Shown piece by piece: positions 1 to 11,867 of a stretch of DNA of 64,000 nucleotides; within the stretch, counting starts at the first letter, position 1, and every line of letters begins with the position of its first letter. A program made the position numbers and the translations under genes. The DNA comes from Ariolimax columbianus (Eukaryota > Mollusca > Gastropoda > Stylommatophora > Arionidae): NCBI GenBank assembly GCA_036924085.1, contig JAVGWX010000014.1, positions 42,279,556 through 42,343,555 of the forward strand. Reading direction: 5' to 3'. A model generated the notes under the pieces. That model was not told the DNA's origin. It worked only from the letters and a program-made list of their open reading frames with translations, and did not search any database.

Positions 1-505
1 TGTTTTTTGTTTGTTCTCCTTTTAAACATGAGTCAATATGACTTTGATTTATTTTTCAATGACACCCTAGAACCTTTTAGAGCAAAGATAGTGTCCCTTA
101 TCTTCGTTTCCCTCTGCTCATCTTTCTGATCAAATCAACCCCCCCCCCCCCACCCCCCCCCCCACCCGCCAACCAGTGTTCTCATTTCTCCCTTCTTCTA
201 ATATCTCCTTCTTCTCTTCCCTCTCATTCTATCTCCACCCCAATTCCCCCTACCCCTCTAAAAGCCAACACTAATCATGTTTTTCTTCTAATTCCTACAA
301 ACCAAAACTAGCCCCATCTAATTCCTAATGAGCAGAGCCCAACTCGCGTCCTAATCAGTGATACCGATCCCGAGAGACGAACCTCTTTCGCGAGTTCTCT
401 GGCTACTAATAACTTTGAACGGACAGTATCGATTACATCTGGCTAAATGTTAGATAGACCTGACGATGAGATTCGATTAGACAAGATGGGTAGTAGTAAC
501 AGCCT
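1..505. other. Intergenic DNA with a poly-C tract
   Basis: A C-homopolymer, broken by single A residues, occupies about 139-171. The rest is CT-rich on the plus strand up to about 300 and otherwise ordinary. I see no coding pattern, RNA gene or repeat unit here. Confidence 0.6.
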
Positions 506-1000
506 TTGTTGTACGTTATGTATGTGCATGGTGTAATGGTGTTATGCTTTGATGTTATTTTGCAACTGTGTTATGCCATGACACGTAGTATGTCATGTTA
601 CGAGGTGTTCTGTTATGATGCATTTGGTTGCGCAAGGCACACACATGTCATGTTTTGTTGTTATGTTATGCCACGTTGGTATGCTACATTATGGTACATC
701 GTTTGGTCGCATGACATACTGGCATTTGATGTTATCTTATGTTATGCCTGCTGTTTTTTTTATTGTTATGTCATGTAATGTCATTAAGTTATTTCATGTT
801 ATGTTATGTTGTGTTACATTATGTTGTGTTGTGTTATAGTGTGTTATGTTGTGTTTGATTGTGTTATGTTGTGTTATGTTAAGTTTCGTTGAGTTATGTT
901 GTGTTGTGTTAAGTTATGTTGAGTTATGTTGTGGTATGTTGTGTTATATTAAATTACGTTATACTATGTCATGACATATTACGTAATGTGATGTGTTGTA
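506..1000. repeat. Degenerate GTTAT/GTGTT pentamer-like low-complexity tract
   Basis: Short words such as TTATG, GTTATGTTGT and GTGTTATGTT recur without a fixed register. Two open frames of 74-90 codons cross this tract, but they are rich in Cys, Tyr, Met and Val only because the DNA is compositionally simple, so I do not treat them as genes. A related low-complexity tract of the opposite composition (CATTA/CATCA) lies at about 8050-8545. Confidence 0.7.
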
Positions 1001-1434
1001 TATATTATCAACATAGCTGAAATATAGAAAGACTCATAGGTGTTTAGTCCCTGACACCAAGCTGCAAACAGAAGGAGTACTCATAGCACCGCAAAGTTAT
1101 GCTCCCTCCTCACAGGCGTCGCTTTCAGAAAGACCATTTCAACGTAATGCTACTGTCACCACTCAGATAGTGGTCACTCATTGGTATACTCCCTCTCCAT
1201 TCCGACTTCCTCACCCTTTTCATATTCATTGTCTTTTTCACGTTGTGCTGTTGAGGTAACGTTTTCATCTTTTTGAAAGCCGCTATCTGCATTCATGCTA
1301 TGGAAGGGAAACACAGCCTCTAACACAAGACACGGAGAACCACCTAAGTGCATCGCATACCTCGCTTGAGAACCGTCTCGTGGGCCTATCACGTAGTCAA
1401 AAGCGCCTGGTGGATCTACACAACAGTGACATTC
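1001..1434. other. Unassigned intergenic DNA
   Basis: No repeat unit or coding similarity recognised. A 72-codon minus-strand frame (1174-1392) has no recognisable motif and is probably chance. Confidence 0.4.
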
Positions 1435-1880
1435 AGGTAATGTAACACGTCAATGATGTCCAGCAGCATGCCAACAACTCCAGGTACCGCTATTCTGACC
1501 ATGTAGTTAGAAAAAAAAAAGAAAACTCGAACACAGCAATCACACTGTGGTACTCAGAAAACATACAAAGGACCGCTAGGAGGAAACTGTCACCTTCATC
1601 CTCGTAATGGTTCAAGAGGACATTACAAATTTATTAAGATGTTCTTTCTGTTCATGTGTGAGCATTCGTGGGACCCACGTAGTGTAGACATTGCGGAATG
1701 TCAACGTTTCCATCACAGTTTTCAACGCATTGAAGCCGATATTGAGCTCTGAAGACAGTTCCCTGGTCGTTATCTCAAGTTTTGCCTAGAGGAGCTGATC
1801 GAGATGTTCTTCATTGCGTTGTGTGACAGCTGTGCATGGACGTCTCGAAATATAGGTTGTCCTTCATGAGGCTCTCGTCA
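1435..1880 (-). pseudogene. Decayed mariner-type (DD34D) transposase fragment
   Basis: Read on the minus strand, pieces in shifting frames give GRPCTAVTQRNEEHLDQLL, then ITTRELSSELNIGF, then WVPRMLTHEQKEHLN and finally YEDEGDSF. These correspond in order to the GRP linker, the second helix-turn-helix and the WVPR(x)LT...K region seen in mariner/SETMAR-like transposases. Stop codons and frameshifts interrupt it, and no catalytic D-D-D core is recognisable beyond it. Mariner transposase cuts and pastes its own element via terminal inverted repeats; this relic cannot make it. A second, longer relic lies at 29937-31410. The family call is firm; the limits are approximate. Confidence 0.7.
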
Positions 1881-2735
1881 CTGCTGAAACGCACGAACTC
1901 ACTGTATCACTTTGATAACATCTACTGTTTATCTCCTTAAACAATCAGCAAATGTCGAAAATTTCAATTGGTTCAACTTTGTCTACATGGATGAATTATG
2001 TAACACACCTATATTTATAACGTACTTTCAGGACAAATGTCATTTTGTCAGATTGCTTCTCCACTGCCTCCTGTCGGACGGAAACAAAATTCAGCCATTG
2101 ACTGATCTCACAATGTTTCCACTAACCAGTTTCAGAGATCATAGTAATTGGTACCTGTGTGATTTTAATGTCAGCAGTTACGTCCCCAACATTTCAGTTA
2201 ACCCACACAAGCCACTGAAGGATTGATACACTTGTCTTCTATATGCTCTAGCTTGAGTATCTTTCAGCGCCCGATACTTGAACTGCCTTTGCTATAGAGG
2301 TCTTATAAAACCACATCATACTCCATTCTATTTCTTTGACAGCGATGTAAAAGAATTAAACAAGTCGTTGAGAAGCGTTGAACGAAAAACTAGTAGAAGT
2401 TATAACAAAACATTTATTTTATTAGAAGGTGAGGCAGCGATGATGAAAAAGCTCACATAACTAATTTTGCTAATACGCTATGACTTTGTAAACATGAAAT
2501 TTCTCTGGGACCACATTTACAGTGATAGTGAAAGATAACAATTTGATAACAACCATATTGTACAGGCAATTTGTAGAGAACAACTCTATTCTTACTTGAA
2601 ATTTCAACACCTCTATTTATGGATGTTCACTGCATACAATCCAACAATCAGTTCTTCTTGTTCCTAATCGTGTTTTAAAATTCTTGAGCAAAGGAAAGCT
2701 CTTCGAATGTTCAATGATGTTTCATATGTATATAG
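1881..2735. other. Unassigned intergenic DNA
   Basis: A 104-codon plus frame (1912-2226) and a 60-codon one (2278-2460) have no recognisable motif, signal or repeat pattern. I see nothing else. Confidence 0.4.
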
Positions 2736-2870
2736 CAATCATCATCATCATCATCTTCTATTGACTTTTGGTTATATGCCGTGGGGAGGAGTAGTTTTCT
2801 TTCGTGTGTCAGCTTTGTCGCCAAAGTTAGTCTCAGTGCGTGTTTATTTTGACATTACTGGTCACCTTCT
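2736..2870 (-). mobile_element. LINE 3'-end scrap with a CAT/ATG tail
   Basis: The minus strand reads [15 protein letters not shown] just before a (CAT)n run at 2737-2756, which is (ATG)n on the element strand. The same C-terminal words (DRKTTPPHAV) occur in the minus-strand LINE tail at 46040-46280, so the two belong to one family. Only the last ~40 codons remain. No function is retained. Confidence 0.5.
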
Positions 2871-2891
2871 AATCAATTTATATAATGTGTC

Positions 2892-2892
<1 letters not shown>

Positions 2893-2978
<86 letters not shown>

Positions 2979-2979
2979 G

Positions 2980-3056
<77 letters not shown>

Positions 3057-3080
3057 TTTATATATATATAAATATACGAG
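2893..3080. repeat. (TA)n microsatellite, interrupted
   Basis: Almost pure TA dinucleotide for about 180 bp with a few G or C interruptions (TGTATATATACA-type). The Ile-Tyr open frames across it are artefacts of the repeat. Confidence 0.95.
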
Positions 3081-4028
3081 ATAATCAGGAAGTGATGTCT
3101 CCTATTTTATTATGATGTCTCACGACGCCAGAAGTGAAATTTGGCCAAATAAAATCTATGTCGTAAAATAAGTTATAGAATGATTGCAATCTTTTTCTAG
3201 AGCATTATGGTCACTGACTCAAAACTGACCATAAACGTGTACCGACAGCAACTGATATAGAGAAATGTACTGCAACCACCACATTCTTCCCTTTTCATTG
3301 CTCACGACAGAATCACACTTATTATTGTTGAAAATTCAACAACAACAACAACACCCAGCAATAACAAAAACAACACCCAGCAGGCTAATGGAACCACCAG
3401 TATCCACACACGTCCCCATGAGCTAAAAGGGATTGGTCACTTCTGGTTTTTCCTCGAGCGCACTTACGTCGATTCATGACAGTACATGTCCAAATTAAAG
3501 CTATTATGTAACTGTAGCTGACGGACACATATCTATTTCCCCCTGCTGCTTCCTGGCTATGTTCGTTTGTATAAATCAATCAATCGATAAAATATGTTAC
3601 AACGTCATGTGGAGCACAGGCCTGCAAAAAATAAGCGACAAGTCATCATATGTTGATCTGCCATTTAAATTGGGGTTTCTCTGGCTTACATTTGTTTGCA
3701 AGATTTGGGAGACAGCCTCATATACAAATAAGATAAATCATATTTTGCGATGTTGCTGACATGTTTAGATGTTACTATTCTTTGCTCTCAGCTTGGGCCC
3801 CGGTAACACTTCAAAGGTTTGGGAAGCGTGCACTAATGAGTGAGCGACATAGTGGCATCGGAGAAGAGCGCTCGATTCTCACAGTCCAGCTACCAGGCTC
3901 GACTCTTGTTTTAGGCAAGTCCAGATCAACCTAACTGTAAACGTTTGCCTGATTTACTGTTAGAGGAAAATGGCAGTGGACGGGAACAGTCCATCATAAT
4001 GAGCTACAGACTACTGCAATGCAGCTTC
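3081..4028. other. Unassigned intergenic DNA with a small AAC-rich patch
   Basis: About 3330-3382 contains AACAACAACAACA and two copies of AACACCCAGCA. Elsewhere I see no gene or repeat. Short open frames at 3385-3579 (minus) and 3559-3759 (plus) show no motif. Confidence 0.4.
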
Positions 4029-4254
4029 AAATAGTTCATTCACACGAGAAAAAGAAGAAGAAGAAGAAGAAGAAGAAGAAGAAGAAGAAGAAGAAGAAGA
4101 CAAAGAAGAAGAAGAAGAAGAAGAAGAAGAAGAAGACAAAGAAGAAGAAGACGAAGAAGAAGAAAAAGAAGAAGAAGAAGACGACGAGGAAGAAGTAGAA
4201 AAAGAAGAAAAAGAAGAAGATAAAGAAGAAGAAAAATAGGAAATAGTTCATTCA
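4029..4254 (+). mobile_element. (GAA)n block flanked by a perfect 14-bp direct repeat; probable tail-only LINE insertion
   Basis: The 14-mer AAATAGTTCATTCA occurs at 4029-4042 and again at 4241-4254, exactly bracketing a (GAA)n tract (about 4047-4240) with a few ACA, GAC and TAG interruptions. Identical flanking repeats are the mark of target-primed reverse transcription. The I-like LINE copies in this window (ending near 19 kb, 22.09 kb and 52.53 kb) all end in (GAA)n, in this same orientation relative to their tails. I infer an insertion truncated so far 5' that only the tail landed, possibly expanded later. The poly-Phe and poly-Leu frames read across it are artefacts. Confidence 0.7.
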
Positions 4255-4579
4255 AGATTAGAGACTCAGCTATGGGAATTCCTTTATCTTACACTAGCGA
4301 AAAGCGTTTAGTTAGATCTCTCGTATATAAAAATAAAGACTTCTTCGAAGACCCATATCGATACTCTTCAGTTGACCCAGGTGTAAATGTGTACCTGGTT
4401 TACTACGAGGGAAGGACACAACAAAATAGCCTTAAAATAATTATACTGTTTTGAATTTATTTTTGGCAACTTCTCGCATTAGGAAAGAGGAGGCACCAAA
4501 GAAGGGAACTAGTGAGTCTTAAACAGCTGATGCCTGGTACAAGCACGTCTTTAACTTTTCATCCTTGACATGAGTTTTT
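4255..4579. other. Unassigned intergenic DNA
   Basis: A 60-codon plus-strand frame (4272-4454) has no recognised motif. Nothing else seen. Confidence 0.4.
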
Positions 4580-5010
4580 GTTTAAGTCAAGTCCAATAAC
4601 CCGGCTAAGCAACCAGTGGCCGTCTCGCTGATCGTCCATGACAACGGTTGATTCTAGGCATCTAGGCATCATGCAGGGCGAAAGAAGTGGTGGCGCTGTA
4701 TTTCAGTTAGGTCCTATTCGGGACGACTCCGTGAAGTGTGCGTTCTTTTCTCGACCCTGATTTACACGTACATGAATATAAGTCGAGCCAGGACGTCCTA
4801 AGAGAGAAAGATCACTTGGCCGAAAGAAGAGAGGCGGCGCCGATCCAGCGTTGAGGAAATGATATCAAGTTGTGTGCGACGGAAGATCTTGATGTTAGTG
4901 ATTAAGTCTTGCCAGCGAACTACTCTGAGGATCGAGGATACAACGTTAACTGCTCATGTGGAAGGCCTTGAGCCGCTTCGGACGTCCCTATAAGACCTAT
5001 GGGTCTCAAA
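4580..5010 (-). pseudogene. LINE reverse-transcriptase C-terminal fragment, frameshifted
   Basis: The minus strand gives RLKAFHMSS then RCIL and, after a frameshift, VRWQDLITNIKIFRRTQL and STLDRRRLSSFGQV. This matches the order found after the RT domain in the LINE at 8885-10870 (a FQMRCLKRILGISW-like segment, then VTNNEVLARAK, then LRQRRLRWLGHV). It is a short, broken relic; the (TA)n tract at 5039 follows on its 5' side. Confidence 0.55.
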
Positions 5011-5038
5011 GACGTGCAAAATGATTCAAATTACACCG

Positions 5039-5039
5039 A

Positions 5040-5125
<86 letters not shown>
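5039..5125. repeat. (TA)n microsatellite
   Basis: TA dinucleotide run with two ATTTA interruptions near 5060 and 5077. Confidence 0.95.
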
Positions 5126-5127
<2 letters not shown>

Positions 5128-5577
5128 GAAGCACTGTATCCAGGGAGAGCCTTTGTTATTACTAGACTGTGGATAAGGCTCATGGACGATGCTGGAGTCT
5201 CTGCTACAGGGCATCCTTCGCATTAGTGAAATGATTAATTATGTATACAAGCATTATTAAGTGTGGTCTGACAAGACCTAACACTTTGGATTGGTATGTC
5301 ATCAGATTTATCAGCGGATCGATGCTATGCAGTGGGAAATCCTACTGATGTGTCTCTCCTGGTGTGGGAGAACACGCTACTGAACACACGGCACAACAAT
5401 CTCCAGTACAAGAATGGAGAAGGAGGTCGAGATCTAAGCTTTAGGGTGGTTTTATGGCACCGGTTTAACAATCGCAGTCATCTTTAAGACCCCCTATGCC
5501 TACTTCGGTAGATACAGAAAGTTTGGTACAGTCATGAGAGGATAATAGCCTTATATTTGGTTTAAATCTCTAGGGGC
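5126..5577. other. Unassigned intergenic DNA
   Basis: A 63-codon plus frame (5296-5487) has no recognisable motif. No repeat seen. Confidence 0.35.
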
Positions 5578-5945
5578 TAGTGTCTCCCGAGTGGTCTTTC
5601 TGAGTATTCGTCGAGGACGTAAAGACAAGAACAGCACCACTGCCTCACAGTCAAATGGCATACCATGGTTAGGTGGTTTGTTTAGAGCAGCGTAGATGGC
5701 GCCTAACAGGCTGCGGATCTATTTTGCTCTAGTGTTTGAGTCTATTAAGAGGGACTTGTACATCGGTTAAACACCGTCTATAAGCGCTTGTCCCAACGCA
5801 ATGGGGTATTAAGTTACTCGAGCCTAACCAGCTAAGCAGGATACTCTTTGCCCGGCTACATCCATCTCACACCAGAGCTGGGACCTGCACAGGGGCATCT
5901 GCCTCTCTAGAAGTACAGGTCGACTATTAACTAAGTAGTAATGGG
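5578..5945 (+). mobile_element. Dispersed repeat family X, copy 1 (~370 bp)
   Basis: The copy shares, in order, CCGAGTGGTC, AGCACCACTGCCTCACA, TAGATGGCGCCTAACAGGCT, TTTGAGTCTATTAAG, CATCGGTTAA and GAGCTGGGACCTGCAC with copies at 17262, 36748, 41570 and 53465. All five lie in the same orientation. No long open frame persists through it. It ends near TACAGGTCGACTATTAACTA. It behaves like a short non-autonomous retroposon, but I cannot see convincing Pol III boxes or a clean TSD, so its class is open. Confidence 0.7.
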
Positions 5946-6387
5946 CTAGAGTGGTCAGACTTTCCCGATGCTGCTGGAGTTTGGGGCAACCCAATAGTTG
6001 ACAACCTGGCTTCTCAAGCATCATTATGGGCATTGGTTAAGGGGTAGCGATGACATTTCAAAGTCTATGAGTAACTGTCATCAAACTGCAATAGGTGAAC
6101 TGGTAAAGTACAATATACATATTTCTGAAATCAGACTTTATTCCAGCGAGGAGGGGCTGCCTGAGAGACTTGAGCAGGAGTTCGTTGAAGCAGCGAGCTA
6201 CAGGAACTATCTAAATCTGCACCCTTTACATTTTACTGATAGGAGATGAGCATCTATCGGTCTACCCAAAGAGCAATGACTTCGGTTTTTAACAGGGTGA
6301 AAAGGAACAGAAACAAACTATCGAACGATTTTCCAAATGTACCGTCCTTTGTTGAGTGAGGCAACAGTTGTGGTTAAACCAGAAGTG
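5946..6387. other. Unassigned intergenic DNA
   Basis: An 83-codon plus frame (5998-6249) has no recognised motif. No repeat seen. Confidence 0.35.
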
Positions 6388-6650
6388 AATTCAATTCTTA
6401 AGAACAAAACAGACCAGCCAACGAACAACAGGATCCATCCGTTTCCGCATTCATCGCCATTTCGTGAGAAAATCTAGACACCTATGAGTGTGCCTGGAGT
6501 GTAGTGAAGTCAATTCTTAAGAACAGAACATATCAACCATCAAACGAAAGGATCCATCAGTTTCCACATCCATCGCCAATTCGTGAGAGAGACTAGACAC
6601 CTATGAGTGTGCCTGGAGTGCAGTGAATTATATTCTTAAGAACAGAACGG
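6388..6650 (+). repeat. Tandem duplication, ~120-bp unit, about 2.2 copies
   Basis: Units start at CAATTCTTAAGAACA near 6391 and 6511, with a partial third at about 6630. Each holds GGATCCATC, TTCGTGAGA and CTAGACACCTATGAGTGTGC. The copies differ at several sites, so the duplication is not new. Confidence 0.8.
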
Positions 6651-8049
6651 AACGTAGCCCAGCCTCAACACAACACTTGTATCGTACTGAATCTCCATCT
6701 TACATGATTTCATTTCTTCCCATTCTGCACGCCGGCCACTGCTCCAAACAAATGTCGTCTCATGTCAGGCCTCTTTTCAGGAGGATATTTCATTGAATCT
6801 GTCAAATTTCAAGAGTATTTATTTCTCTAATTAGCTGAGGGAATTCTCTGTTTTCCCTTGTGACTCAAGCTGACGCTGTAATCCATTTGATCGTGGCGAC
6901 TGATCTGTGCACAGATCTCATTTATTAACTCGCTGCTTTGATCTAATTATTTCTTTTCCAGCTCGCTGCCAAGAGAACTCTGTTGAGAGCGTTTCACAAT
7001 TGTTTCCCTTGGTGATTGAGAACTTCAAGTGAAGTCAAAAACATAGTTTATGGAAGTCTTTCATGGAACGAAATCTGGTTCTACAAGACACAGAAGCTGT
7101 GAAATCAAGTAGCGGATTAAATGGAACTGTGGTATCATTGTCACATATACGAGTGGAAGAGCCAGACGTTTTGCAATAATATTGTCAGCATGTTTTGTGT
7201 TAGTTTGTTTTGTGCGTGAGAGTGTGTGCGCGCCAGTGCGTGACAGCAGAGAAGAATATAAGAGAGGGGAAAACGTATTCAACGACGAGGGAATATAATG
7301 CAGAATGAAGTATTCATCTTCAAAGAAATTCCAAAACTTTTATGTGTCTCCAATTTGGTGTATCATTAGGAACCTTATGGAAATCAAGAGAAATTAGGAT
7401 TGAAACAATTATTAAAAATGTTCAACCCCGGTTCTATAGCTTGGCTTAAAAAAATATAGCGTCAATGAAATCAACATTAAAAAATAGACAGGCATTCATA
7501 AATGGATCATGCGCATAGAGGAGTGATTGAAATTATAAACGATCGCAAATGTGGAACTGTTGTATACAATTGGGAAAATAACATTGAAATAAACATGGTA
7601 GCCTACTTAACAATCATTACAGTAGCTTTTCTTTTTCCAAGATCTAGCCGTGGAATGTACAGGACTTGAGAATAATGTACGGTGCCCAGGTCGTTGTTAG
7701 ACAGTGTGCAGACTTTGTTTTGCTCTAAGACACGCGAAATGGAGTACACATACAATAAATCGGGGTGGAAGGGACGAGGTGGAGGTGGCATATTCAAGCC
7801 AGACAATGCTAACTACAATTTGGTGATACTGCAGTAGATGAATCTACAGTGGACAGGAATCAAACGTTTAGAATCAGGTTTGAGTCGGGTAGAGGGGCTT
7901 CTGTGATGACGGGACAGGGGAAGTGTGACAATCCTGCGAGATACTAGGCCCAACCGTATTGACACACTCTGCCATTAGATGAAAGAGACTAAACCGCTGC
8001 GAAATAATATCAAACAATATGATATGATATCAATTTGTTTTTAAAATGT
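6651..8049. other. Unassigned intergenic DNA (~1.4 kb)
   Basis: Short minus-strand frames at 7061-7282 and 7603-7806 carry no recognisable domain. No tandem repeat or transposon end noticed. Similarity searching could still reveal an old repeat or an exon here. Confidence 0.35.
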
Positions 8050-8545
8050 AACACACTTTAATGTCATATAAAACATGATGTCATATCTTGCCTTGCTTTG
8101 CCATGCGCTACATTATATGGCATTGTATTGCATAGCATGACATTACATTATGTTCCATTGTATTATACTATATCATGTTGCATTGTATTGTATTATAATG
8201 TATTGTATTACATTCTATTGCATTAAATTCCATTGTATCACATCACATTGCATCACATTAAATTATATCACATCAAATTACATCACATTACACTACACCA
8301 CATCACATTACATCATATTAAATCACATCACATTACATCACATCACTTCACGTCACATCACATCACAGCACGTCTCATTACATTACACCACATCACATTA
8401 CATTATATTGCATCACTTTACATTAGATAACACTACACCAAATTACATTATAATACATCGCATCACACTACATTATATTATATTATATTATATTATATTA
8501 TGTGACATTGTGAAACGTTATATTATATCATCGACTGCGATACAG
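8050..8545. repeat. Degenerate CATTA/CATCA pentamer-like low-complexity tract
   Basis: ATTACATCACATTACATC-type words dominate. The 140-codon plus-strand frame (8150-8572) is an Ile/His/Tyr/Thr artefact of this composition. Confidence 0.8.
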
Positions 8546-8884
8546 GCCACTCATTGGTCTGCTACAAAATGAGACTCCAGCCCAAGTAGATCCACCACGT
8601 AAGACCTGTGGGTAAATGCTGAATAGACAGAGCATGAACTGATATTCCTGAAAGGGTGGGAGAATTCACAAAATCCCTCTCTGAATGAATGGCAACGCAG
8701 CGCACTATTGGAAGCGCTACAGAAAGGTGGGAACACGTCAGGGGGTCAACACACCCCCCCCCCCCCCCACCACCACAGCCTTGGCAGTCTTCAGAAAGAA
8801 GACAACAAACAGAAATGACTGGATTGAGGGTGGGTTTCCCATTTTTGCACCAGCCATTAAAAAGCGTCAATCTACTCACCTGGA
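8546..8884. other. Unassigned DNA with a poly-C run
   Basis: A C-homopolymer lies at about 8754-8769 followed by CCACCACCAC. I see no gene. Confidence 0.4.
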
Positions 8885-10870
8885 CTTAAAGATTTCTCCG
8901 TACAGCACGATCTTCGAGGCTTACAAAGACTGGCAAGGAAATGAACAAATGACTTCTTGCTTCAACTCTGCAAGTCTAAATTGTCGGCAGCGGATACATG
9001 TATCTTCAGGGTAATGTACAAAGGCATAAAGAAGGCATTTGGACAAACACAAAAATCTACAGCGCCTCTGAAATCTGTGGCAGGTGAGATTATTTTGGAC
9101 AGGGATATGCAAATGAAGAGATCGGCCGAACACTATTCAGTCTTGCACACCTGTAATATCGTAGTGGCGGACTCTGCTCTCAACGCACTTGATATTCTGC
9201 AGGTATTGCAGGAACGAGGATAAACCGAGCATACAAGATTTGGAAAAAGCTATGAAGGGTATGCCAGTGAGAAAAGCGGCTGGTAGAGATGGCATTCCAG
9301 CAGAAATCATAAAATTCGGGGGAAACGTACTTCTTCAATACCTATTCAAACATATCTGCCAGTGTTTGGACGAGGGTGGGGGCGGGGGGGGGGGCGGTAT
9401 AAAAGGACATGAGAGACGCCAACATAATCACTTTTTTACAAGAACAAGGGAGACAGAGGAGACTGCAACAATTACCGGAGAATATCGCTCCTCAACACCG
9501 TAGGGAAAGTGTATGCTCGCATCATCCTTAGCAGGTTGCGAATGCTAGCCGACAGGGTGTATCGAGAATCTCAGTGTGGGTTTTGCGCAAAGAAACGTCC
9601 ACCGTTGATATGATCTTCTCACTGAAACAATTGCAAGAGAAATGCAGAGAACAACACAGACCACTATTTCTTGCCTTCATCGACCTCATCTAGGCATTCG
9701 ACCTGGTAAACAGAGAGGTTTTTTTTTCAAAGTATTGTCCAAAGTGGACAGCCCACCTAAACTACTGAGCATGATTAGGTCTTTTCACGTTAGCATGAAA
9801 GGTACAGTGCTGCATGATGGTCAGGAATCTGAGAGCTTTGACATTAACTGCGGAGTTAAACAAGGTTGTATCCTGGTTCCGACACTATTCGACATTGTCT
9901 TTGCCATATTCTTAAACACGCCTTTGGAACGGCACATAGAGGGAAAGGGGAGGAGGAGGGTGGGGGTATTTCGGCATACTAGGTCAGATGTGAGACTATT
10001 CAGTCTAGCCAGACTGCCAGCACAACGTTAGAGAAGGGAAACTGTCATTCGGAAAATTGACGTTCGCAGACGATGTTGCCCTGGTTGTCCACACCGAATC
10101 CGACTTACGGATCTTCATTAATAGGTTTGCTAAATCATGTAATATATTTGGACTCACCATCAGCGTACAATAGACGAAAGTGATCGTGCAGGGTGCAGAT
10201 CCACCAGACATTGTCTTAAACATTACAAATCTGGAGGTAGTAAATCACTTCAACTACCAGGCTTTCACAGAGAGTGTGCAATAAAAACATGCTGATCATC
10301 TCTACAAAGGTTGCTGTGTACAGATCATGTGTGATTAGTACCCTGCTCTATGGTAGCGAAACATGGACACTGTATGCCTCACTAGAACAAAGGCTAAATG
10401 CTTTTCAAATGCGCTGCCTGAAACGCATACTTGGTATTTCATGGAGTAACAGAGTGACTAACAACGAAGTGTTGGCTCGTGCAAAGATTGTCGGATTAGT
10501 TACGATCCTACGCCAGCGCCGCTTGCGGTGGCTAGGTCACGTGTGCAGAATGAAGGACGGACGAATACCAACAAATATTATTTATGGAGAACTGACCACC
10601 GGCAAAGCGTAAAGATTGAAGACACTTCCTCCGCTAAAAAGATGTTTGCAAGAGTGACATGAAGGCGCTGGATATGAATACCTTCAACTGAGAGGAACTT
10701 TCTAAAGATAGACCTGGCTGGGAGGCAGGCTTTGTGTGTGGGTCTGTAGGCAGGAGAGGACAGGTTGCGTCTAGATACAGACTACAAATGTTTACGGCGA
10801 AATTTAGGGCAACAAATGACTGTCCTATCTCCAGAGTGAAGTCTATTGTCTCTCAAGACTGACAGGGTGC
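8885..10870 (+). pseudogene. LINE (non-LTR retrotransposon) reverse transcriptase, decayed
   Basis: Pieces in changing frames follow the normal order of one LINE polyprotein. A spacer reads YKGIKKAFGQTQKSTAPLKS (~9020-9080). RT finger motif GMPVRKAAGRDGIPAEIIKF follows (~9265-9320), then LQEKCREQH and FLAFIDL (~9630-9690), CGVKQGCILVPTLFD (~9850), the catalytic FADD in TFADDVALVV (~10056) and the tail motifs LLYGSETWTLYA, RCLKRILGISW and LRQRRLRWLGHV (10340-10540). Stops and frameshifts occur throughout, so it is dead. It is the same family as the relic at 42490-44095 (shared LQEKCQEQH...FIDLT). RT would copy element RNA at a nicked target in the nucleus. The upstream endonuclease is absent. 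Confidence 0.85.
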
Positions 10871-11159
10871 CAATCAATCTATATTACATTATATTATATT
10901 GTATTTTAATAAATAATGTACAATCTATTGTCTGTCATGGTGTAGGACATATTTTAGCTTATTGACCTACCATGACGCTGTCTATCCATTCGTGAATGAC
11001 TTATCGAGAAGGGTTGCTGAGCAGGGTGGATGATAATGATAACTAAGACATCACAGAATACGAAATATTTCAGTTTGAAGCCTCTTACACTTCGTCCCCG
11101 ACAGTAGTGTCTGCTGTGGTACTTCCTTAACTTCTCCTCTATGTTGCACATTATCTATG
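10871..11159. other. Unassigned AT-rich DNA
   Basis: Contains an ATTATATT-rich patch at about 10882-10920. No gene seen. Confidence 0.35.
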
Positions 11160-11420
11160 GTCCTCCGTATGGGTCAGGAAAGATAGAACCGACTGAGACT
11201 ATGGTCACACGTATGGGTCAGGAAAGATAGAACCGACTGTGACTATGGTCACACGTATGGGTCAGGAAAGATAGAATCGACTGCGACTATGGTCACCCGT
11301 ATGGGTCAGGAAAGATAGAACCGACTGCGACTATGGTCACCCGTATTGGTCAGGAAAGATAGAACCGACTGCGACTATGGTCACCCGTATGGGTCAGGAA
11401 AGATAGAATCGACTGCGTCG
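11160..11420 (+). repeat. 44-bp minisatellite, about six copies
   Basis: The unit contains GTATGGGTCAGGAAAGATAG, then AACCGACTG and GACTATGGTCAC. Copies begin about every 42-44 bp from ~11166, and the final copy decays after 11400. Point variants are CACACG versus CACCCG and GAACCG versus GAATCG. The 79-codon frame starting inside it (11346) is coincidental. Confidence 0.9.
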
Positions 11421-11867
11421 CTCAACGCATCAGAAAAACGACGACAAAAGATGATGGTTGGAGCTAGCACCCACCGCTACTCCAAGAACATGCCAAGTGT
11501 TCTGATGTGTATTTTTAGGATCAACTGCAGGTGTAGTTCTAAGGTTCACGATGAGAAGAATGGATCTGTTACAACAATACAATAAATTCGTGGCTGGATG
11601 TGGCGTCTACCGTGTTAGCAGTGTCATTATATAAAACCATTGATGCAGACATCTCAGCTGCGAGTGGTTAAATACGGGATTTATGTAAAGATACGGAAGG
11701 AAGTGCTGAGTCTGTGTTTGATAGTATAAAACATTTTCACCGACGATTTCCCAAAAGAGACTATTACATTGACAAATATATTTTAATATATTGTCTTTGT
11801 GCGCTTTTTATTTGCAACTTGGATGCTAAACAAACTGAGATTACATGTTCACACTGTCCTTGTCTAT
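11421..11867. other. Unassigned intergenic DNA
   Basis: No motif or repeat seen. It precedes the LINE that becomes recognisable at about 11868. Confidence 0.35.

Noticed and set aside
2707..3115. Ile-Tyr frames of 76-125 codons
   Set aside because: Translation of the (TA)n microsatellite.
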